Made by a program: the position numbers and the translations under genes. Positions 22,454 through 30,207 of a DNA stretch of 30,207 bases are shown here, in pieces; within the stretch, counting starts at the first letter, position 1; each line of letters begins with the position of its first letter. Origin of the DNA: Brugia malayi (taxonomy: Eukaryota > Nematoda > Chromadorea > Rhabditida > Onchocercidae); NCBI RefSeq assembly GCF_000002995.4, contig NW_025062318.1:1-30207 (forward strand), in the 5' to 3' direction. The notes below the pieces were generated by a model. The model did no database searches. It was not told the DNA's origin and saw nothing but the letters and a program-made list of their open reading frames with translations.

Positions 22454-25400
22454 TTTTTTGATTAATTCATTAACTCATACCATTTTTCTACAAATAAAAT
22501 AATATCATTACAAGACATTTTGATTAATTCATTAACTCATACCATTTCTCTACAGATATAACAATATGATAAGAAGACATTTTGATAAATTAATTAACTC
22601 ATACCATTTCTCTACCGATATAACAATATCACTAGAAGACATTTTGATTAATTCATTAACTCATACCATTTCTCTACCGATATAACAATATCACTAGAAG
22701 ACATTTTGATCATATCATTAACTCATACCATTTCTCTACCGATATAACAATATCACTAGAAGACATTTTGATTATTTCATTAACTCATACCATTTCTCTA
22801 CTGATATAACAATATCACTAGAAGACATTTTGATTATTTCATTAACTCATACCATTTCTCTACCGATATAACAATATCACTAGAAGACATTTTGATTAAT
22901 TCATTAACTCATACCATTTCTCTACCGATATAACAATATCACTAGAAGACATTTTGATTAATTCATTAACTCATACCATTTCTCTACCGATATAACAATA
23001 TCACTAGAAGACATTTTGATTAATTCATTAACTCATACCATTTCTCTACCGATATAACAATATCACTAGAAGACATTTTGATTATTTCATTAACTCATAC
23101 CATTTCTCTACCGATATAACAATATCACAAGAAGATGTTCTGATTAATTCATTAACTCATACCATTTCTCTACCGATATAACAATATCACTAGAAGACAT
23201 TTTGATTAATTCATTAACTCATACCATTTCTCTACCGATATAACAATATCACTAGAAGACATTTTGATTAATTCATTAACTCATACCATTTCTCTACCGA
23301 TATAACAATATCACTAGAAGACATTTTGATTATTTCATTAACTCATACCATTTCTCTACCGATATAACAATATCACAAGAAGATGTTCTGATTAATTCAT
23401 TAACTTGTACCATTTCTCTACCGATATAACAATATCACTAGAAGACATTTTGATTATTTCATTAACTCATACCATTTCTCTACCGATATAACAATATCAC
23501 TAGAAGACATTTTGATTAATTCATTAACTCATACCATTTCTCTACCGATATAACAATATCACTAGAAGACATTTTGATTATTTCATTAACTCATACCATT
23601 TCTCTACCGATATAACAATATCACTAGAAGACATTTTGATTATTTCATTAACTCATACCATTTCTCTACCGATATAACAATATCACTAGAAGACATTTTG
23701 ATTAATTCATTAACTCATACCATTTCTCTACCGATATAACAATATCACTAGAAGACATTTTGATTAATTCATTAACTCATTCCATTTCTCTACTGATATA
23801 ACAATATCACTAGAAGAAATATTGATTAATTCATTAACTCATACCATTTCTCTACCGATATAACAATATCACAAGAAGTTGTTCTGATTAGTTCATTAAC
23901 TTGTACCATTTCTCTACCGATATAACAATATCACTAGAAGACATTTTGATTATTTCATTAACTCATACCATTTCTCTACCGATATAACAATATCACTAGA
24001 CGATATTTTGATTAATTCATTAACTCATACCATTTCTCTACAGATATAACAATATCACTAGACGACATTTTGATTAATTCATTAACTCACACGATTTCTC
24101 TACAGATAAAACAAGATCACTAGAAAACATTTTCATTAATTCATGTCACTTTTCTGCAAATATAGCAATATCACAAGAAGATATTTTGATTAAATCATTA
24201 ACTCATTCCAATTCTCTACAGACATAACAATATCACTAGACGATATTTTGATTAATTCATTAACTCATACCATTTCTCTACAGATATAACAATATTATCA
24301 GAAGGCATTTTGATTTATTCATTAACTCTTACCATTTCTCTACAGATATAACAATATGATTAGAAGACATTTTGATATATTCATTAACTCATACCATTTC
24401 TCTACCGATATAACAATATCACTAGAAGACATTTTGATTAATTCATGTCACTTTTCAGCAAATATAGCAATATCACAAGAAGATATTTTGATTAATTCAT
24501 TAACTCATTCCAATTCTCTACAGACATAACAATATCACTAGACGATATTTTGATTAATTCATTAACTCATTCCAATTCTCTACAGACATAACAATATCAC
24601 TAGACGATATTTTGATTAATTCATTAACTCATACCATTTTTCTACAAATAAAATAATATCATTACAAGACATTTTGATTAATTCATTAACTCATACCATT
24701 TCTCTACAGATATAACAATATCACTAGAAGACATTTTGATTAAAATTCATTAACTCATACCATTTCTCTACAGATATAACAATAATCACTAGAAGACATT
24801 TTGATTAATTCATTAACTCATACATTTCTCTACCGATATAACAATATCACTAGAAGACATTTTGATTATTCATTAACTCATTACCATTTCTCTACCGATA
24901 TAACAATATCACTAGAAGACATTTTGATATCATTAACTCATACCATTTCTCTACAGATATACAATATCACTAGAAGACATTTTGATTAATTCATTAACTC
25001 ATACCATTCTCTACCGATATAACAATATCACTAGAAGACATTTTGATTAATTCATTAACTCATACCATTTCTCTACCGATTATAACAATATCACTAGAAG
25101 ACATTTTGATTAATTCATTAACTCATACCATTTCTCTAGTGATATAACAATATCACTAGATGACATTTTGATTAATTCATTAACTCATACCATTTCTCTA
25201 CCGATATAACAATATCACTAGAAGACATTTTGATTATTTCATTAACTCATACCATTTCTCTACCGATATAACAATATCCATAGAAGACATTTGATTAATT
25301 CATTAACTCATACCATTTCTCTACCGATATAACACAATATCACTAAAGACATTTTGATTAATTCATTAACTCATACCATTTCTCTACCGATATAACAATA

Positions 25401-28400
25401 TCACTAGAAGACATTTTGATTAATTCATTAACTCATACCATTTCTCTAACGATATAACAATATCACTAGAAGACATTTTGATTAATTCATTAACTCATAC
25501 CATTTCTCTACCGATATAACAATATCACTAGAAGACATTTTGATTATTTCATTAACTCATACCATTTCTCCTCCGATATAACAATATCACTAGAGACATT
25601 TTGATTAATACATTAACTCATACCATTTCTCTACCGATATAACAATATCACTAGAAGACATTTTGATTATTTCATTAACTCATACCATTTCTCTACTGAT
25701 ATAACAATATCACTAGAAGCCATTTTGATTATTTCATTAACTCATACCATTTCTCCTCGATATAACAATATCACTAGAAGACGTTTTGATTATTCATTAA
25801 CTCATACCATTTCTCTTCCGATATAACAATAATCACTAGAAGACATTTTGATTAATTCATTACTCATACCATTTCTCTACCGATATAACAATATCACTAG
25901 AAGACATTTTGATTAATTCATTAACTCATTCATTTCTCTACCGATATAACAATATCACAAGAAGATGTTCTGATTAATTCATTAACTTGTACCATTTCTC
26001 TACGGATATAACAATATCACTCGAAGACATTTTGATTAATTCATTATCTCATACCATTTCTCTAACAGATATAACAATATGATTAGAAGACATTTTGATT
26101 AATTCATTAACTCATACCATTTCTCTACAGATATAACAATATCACTAGAAGACATTTTGATTAATTCATTAACTCATACCATTTCTCTACACATATAACA
26201 ATATCACTAGAAGACATTTTGATTATTTCATTAACTCATACCATTTCTCTACCGATAATAACAATATCACTAGAAGACATTTTGATTATTCATTAACTCA
26301 TACCATTTCTCTAGTGATATAACAATATCACTAGATGACATTTTGATTAATTCATTAACTCATACCATTTCTCTACCGATATAACAATATCACTAGAAGA
26401 CATTTTTGATTAATTCATTAACTCATACCATTTTTCTACAGATATAACAAAATGATAAGAAGACATTTTGATATAAATTAATTAACTCATACCATTTCAC
26501 TACAGATATAACAATATCACTAGAAGGACATTTTGATTAATTCATTAACACATACCATTTCTCTACAGATATAACAATATCACTAGAAGACATTTTGATT
26601 ATTCATTAACTCATCATTTCTCTACAGATATAACAATATCACAAGAAGACATTTTGATTAATTCATTAACTCATACCATTTCTCTACGATATAACAATAT
26701 CACTAGAGACATTTTGATTAATACATTAACTCATACCATTTCTCTACCGATATAACAATATCACTAGAAGACATTTTGATTATTCATTAACTCATTTCTC
26801 TACAGATAATAACAATATCACTAGAAGATATTTTGATTAATTCATTAACTCATACCATTTCTCTACAGATATAACAATATGATCAGAAGACATTTTGATT
26901 AATTCATTAACTCATACCATTTCTCTACAGATATTACAATATCACTAGAAGACATTTTGATTAATTCATTAACTCATACATTTCTCTACAGATATAACAA
27001 TATCACTAAGAAGACATTTTGATTAATTCATTAACACATACCATTTCTCTACAGATATAACAATATCATTAGAAGACATTTTTGATTAATTCATTAACTC
27101 ATACATTTCTCTACCGATATAACAAAATCACTAGAAGACATTTTGATTAATTCATTAACTCATACCATTTCTCTACCGGATATAACAATATCACTAGAAG
27201 ACATTTTGATTATTTCATTAACTCATACCAATTTCTCTACAGATATAACAATATCACTAGAAGACATTTTGATTAATTCATTAACTCATACCATTTCTCT
27301 ACGATATAACAATAACACAAGAAGATGTTCTGATTAATTCATTAACTTGTACCATTTCTCTACCGATAAAACAATATCATTAGAAGACATTTTGATTATT
27401 TCATTAACTCATACCATTTCTCTACCGATATAATAATATCACTAGAAGACATTTTGATTAATTCATTAACTCATACCATTTCTCTACCGATATAACAATA
27501 TCACAAGAAGACATTTTGATTAATTCATTACTCATACATTTCTCTACCGATATAACAATATCACTAGAAGACATTATGATTAATTCATTAACTCATAGCA
27601 TTTCTCTACCGATATAACAATATCACTAGAAGACATTTTTTTGATTAATTCATTAGCTCATTCCATTTCTCTACTGATATAACAATATCACTAGAAGACA
27701 TTTTGATTATTCATTAACTCATACCATTTCTCTCCGATATAACAATATCACTAGAAGACATTTTGATTAATTCATTAACTCATACCATTTCTCTACCGAA
27801 ATAACAATATCACAAGAAGAGAAGACATTTTGATTATTTCATTAACTCATACCATTTCTCTACTGATATAACAATATCACTAGAAGACATTTTGATTAAT
27901 TCATTAACTCATACCATTTCTCTACAGATATAAACAATATCACTAGAAGAACATTTTGATTAATTCATTAACTCATACCATTTCTCTACCGATATAACAA
28001 TATCACTAGAAGACATTTTGATTAATTCATTAACTCATACCATTTCTCTACGATATAACAATATCACTAGAAGATATTTTGATTAATTCATTAACTCATA
28101 CCATTTTTCTACAAATAAAATAATATCATTACAAGACATTTTGATTAATTCATTAACTCATACATTTTTCTACAGATATAACAAAATGATAAGAAGACAT
28201 TTTGATAAATTAATTAACTCATACCATTTCACTACAGATATAACAATATCACTAGAAGACATTTTGATTAATTCATTAACTCATACCATTTCACTACAGA
28301 TATAACAATATCACTAGAAGACATTTTGATTTTTTCGTTAACTCATTTCTCAACAAATACAGCAATATCAGAAGAAGATATTTTGATTAATTCATTAACT

Positions 28401-30207
28401 CATACCATTTCTCTACAGATATAACAATATGATCAGAAGGCATTTTTATTTATTCATTAACTCTTACCATTTCACTACAGACATAACAATATCACTAGAC
28501 GATATTTTGATTAATTCATTAACTCATACCATTATTCTACATATAAAATAATATCATTACAAGACATTTTGAATATTTCATTAACACATACCATTTCTCT
28601 ACAGATATAACAATATCATTAGAAGACATTTTGATTAATTCATTTAACTCATACCATTTCACTACAGATATAACAATATCACTAGAAGACATTTTGATTA
28701 ATTCATGTCACTTTTCAGCAAATATAGCTATATCACAAGAACATATTTTGATTAATTCAATAACTCATACCATTTCTCTACAGATATAACAATATCACTA
28801 AGAGACATTTTGATTAATTCATTAACTCATACCATTTCTCTACAAATATAACAATATCACTAGAAGACATTTTGATTAATTCATTAACTCATACCATTTC
28901 TCTACCGATATAACAATATCACTAGAAGACATTTTGATTAATTCATTAACTCATACCATTTCTCTACCGATATAACAATATCACTAGAAGACATTTTGAT
29001 TAATTCATTAACTCATTCATTCTCTACTGATATAACAATATCACTAGAAGACATTTTGATTAATTCATTAACTTCATACCATTTCTCTACCGATATAACA
29101 ATATCACAAGAAGATGTTTTGATTAATTCATTAACTTGTTACCATTTCTCTACGATATAACATATCACTAGAAGACATTTTGATTAATTCATTAACTCAT
29201 ACCATTTCTCTACCGATATATAACAATATCACTAGAAGACATTTTGATTATTCATAACTCATACCATTTCTCTACAGATATAACAATATCACTAGAAGAC
29301 ATTTTTTGATTAATTCATTAACTCATACCATTTCACTACAGATATAACAATATCACTAGAAGACATTTTGATTAATTCATTAACACATACCATTTCTCTA
29401 CAGATATAACAATATGACTAGACGTTATTTTGATTTTTTCGTTAACTCATTTCTCAACAAATACAGCAAAATCAGAAGAAGATATTTTGATTAATTCATT
29501 AACTCATACCATTTCTCTACAGATATAACAATATGATCAGAAGGCATTTTTATTTATTCATTAACTCTTACCATTTCACTACAGACATAACAATATCACT
29601 AGACGATATTTTGATTAATTCATTAACTCATACCATTATTCTACATATAAAATAATATCATTACAAGACATTTTGAATAATTCATTAACACATACCATTT
29701 CTCTACAGATATAACAATATCATTAGAAGACATTTTGATAAATTCATTAACTCATACCATTTCACTACAAATATAACAATATCACTGGAAGACATTTTGA
29801 TTAATTCATGTCACTTTTCTGCAAATATAGCTATATCACAAGAACATATTTTGATTAATTCACTAACTCATTACCATTTCTCTACAGATATAACAATATC
29901 ACTAGACGATATTTTGATTAATTCATTAACTCATACCATTTTTCTACAAATAAAATAATATCATTACAAGACATTTTGATTAATTCATTATCTCATACCA
30001 TTTCTCTACAGATATAACAATATCACTAGAGACATTTTGATTATTTCATTAACTCATACCATTTCTCTACAGATATAACAATATCACTAGAAGACATTTT
30101 GATTAATTCATTAACTCATACATTTCTCTACAGATATAAACAATATCACTAAAGACATTTTGATTAATTCATTAACTCATACCATTTCTCTACCGATATA
30201 ACAATAT
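22454..30207. repeat. Long 62-bp satellite array, right side
   Basis: About 125 tandem 62-bp monomers continuing past the window edge. Monomers from 22.5 to 24.0 kb are nearly identical, mostly with CTCTACCGATATAACA, ending in CACTAGAAGACATTTT. A recurrent variant has ATTATTTCATTAAC in place of ATTAATTCATTAAC. Shorter ~54-bp monomers lacking TAACTCAT and reading ATTCATGTCACTTTT occur near 24137, 24446, 28696 and 29806. From about 24.7 kb many monomers carry single-base gains or losses. The short open frames here are repeat translations. No gene is seen. Confidence 0.95.

Overview
The window looks like nuclear DNA of a metazoan, most probably a nematode. The evidence is its AT-richness, its many short introns with worm-like acceptors (TTTTAG, TTACAG), long simple satellite arrays, and a divergent importin-alpha paralogue. 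A filarial worm is possible, but the sequence does not settle the genus. There is no prokaryotic gene organisation and there are no RNA genes.

Layout: (1) 1-4380 is a satellite array with a repeat of about 88 bp. (2) 4381-9952 is a related 62-bp satellite in two copies of a 2,796-bp higher-order block. (3) 9953-16525 is a unique 'island' of about 6.6 kb. It carries a convincing 10-exon importin-alpha-like gene on the minus strand (12610-16061) and, tail-to-tail with it, a small open frame with possible spliced exons on the plus strand (9996 to about 12.1 kb). (4) 16526-18188 is a third block of the 62-bp satellite. (5) 18189-22380 is a second copy of the left two thirds of the island. The plus-strand open frame is intact here, but the importin-alpha gene is cut off inside intron 6 and riddled with small indels. 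(6) 22454-30207 is a long, more homogeneous 62-bp array that runs off the window.

The one well-supported gene encodes an armadillo-repeat nuclear import adaptor of about 450 residues. It keeps most of the Trp/Asn ladder that binds nuclear localisation signals. In the model built here it lacks the N-terminal importin-beta-binding region and the acidic tail, and all nine introns are phase 0. The plus-strand locus is tentative: a low-complexity segment, a signal-peptide-like stretch and a basic tail, followed by two candidate exons whose phases agree.

The main structural story is the satellite family. The 54-, 62- and 88-bp repeats interconvert by one 8-bp tandem duplication and one 20-bp deletion. 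The arrays show higher-order duplication and mosaicism, and an island of genes has been duplicated along with its flanking satellite. The pattern of single-base indels (about 18.8-22.4 kb and after about 24.7 kb) suggests that parts of the assembly are unpolished, so decay of the second copy cannot be separated from sequencing error here.
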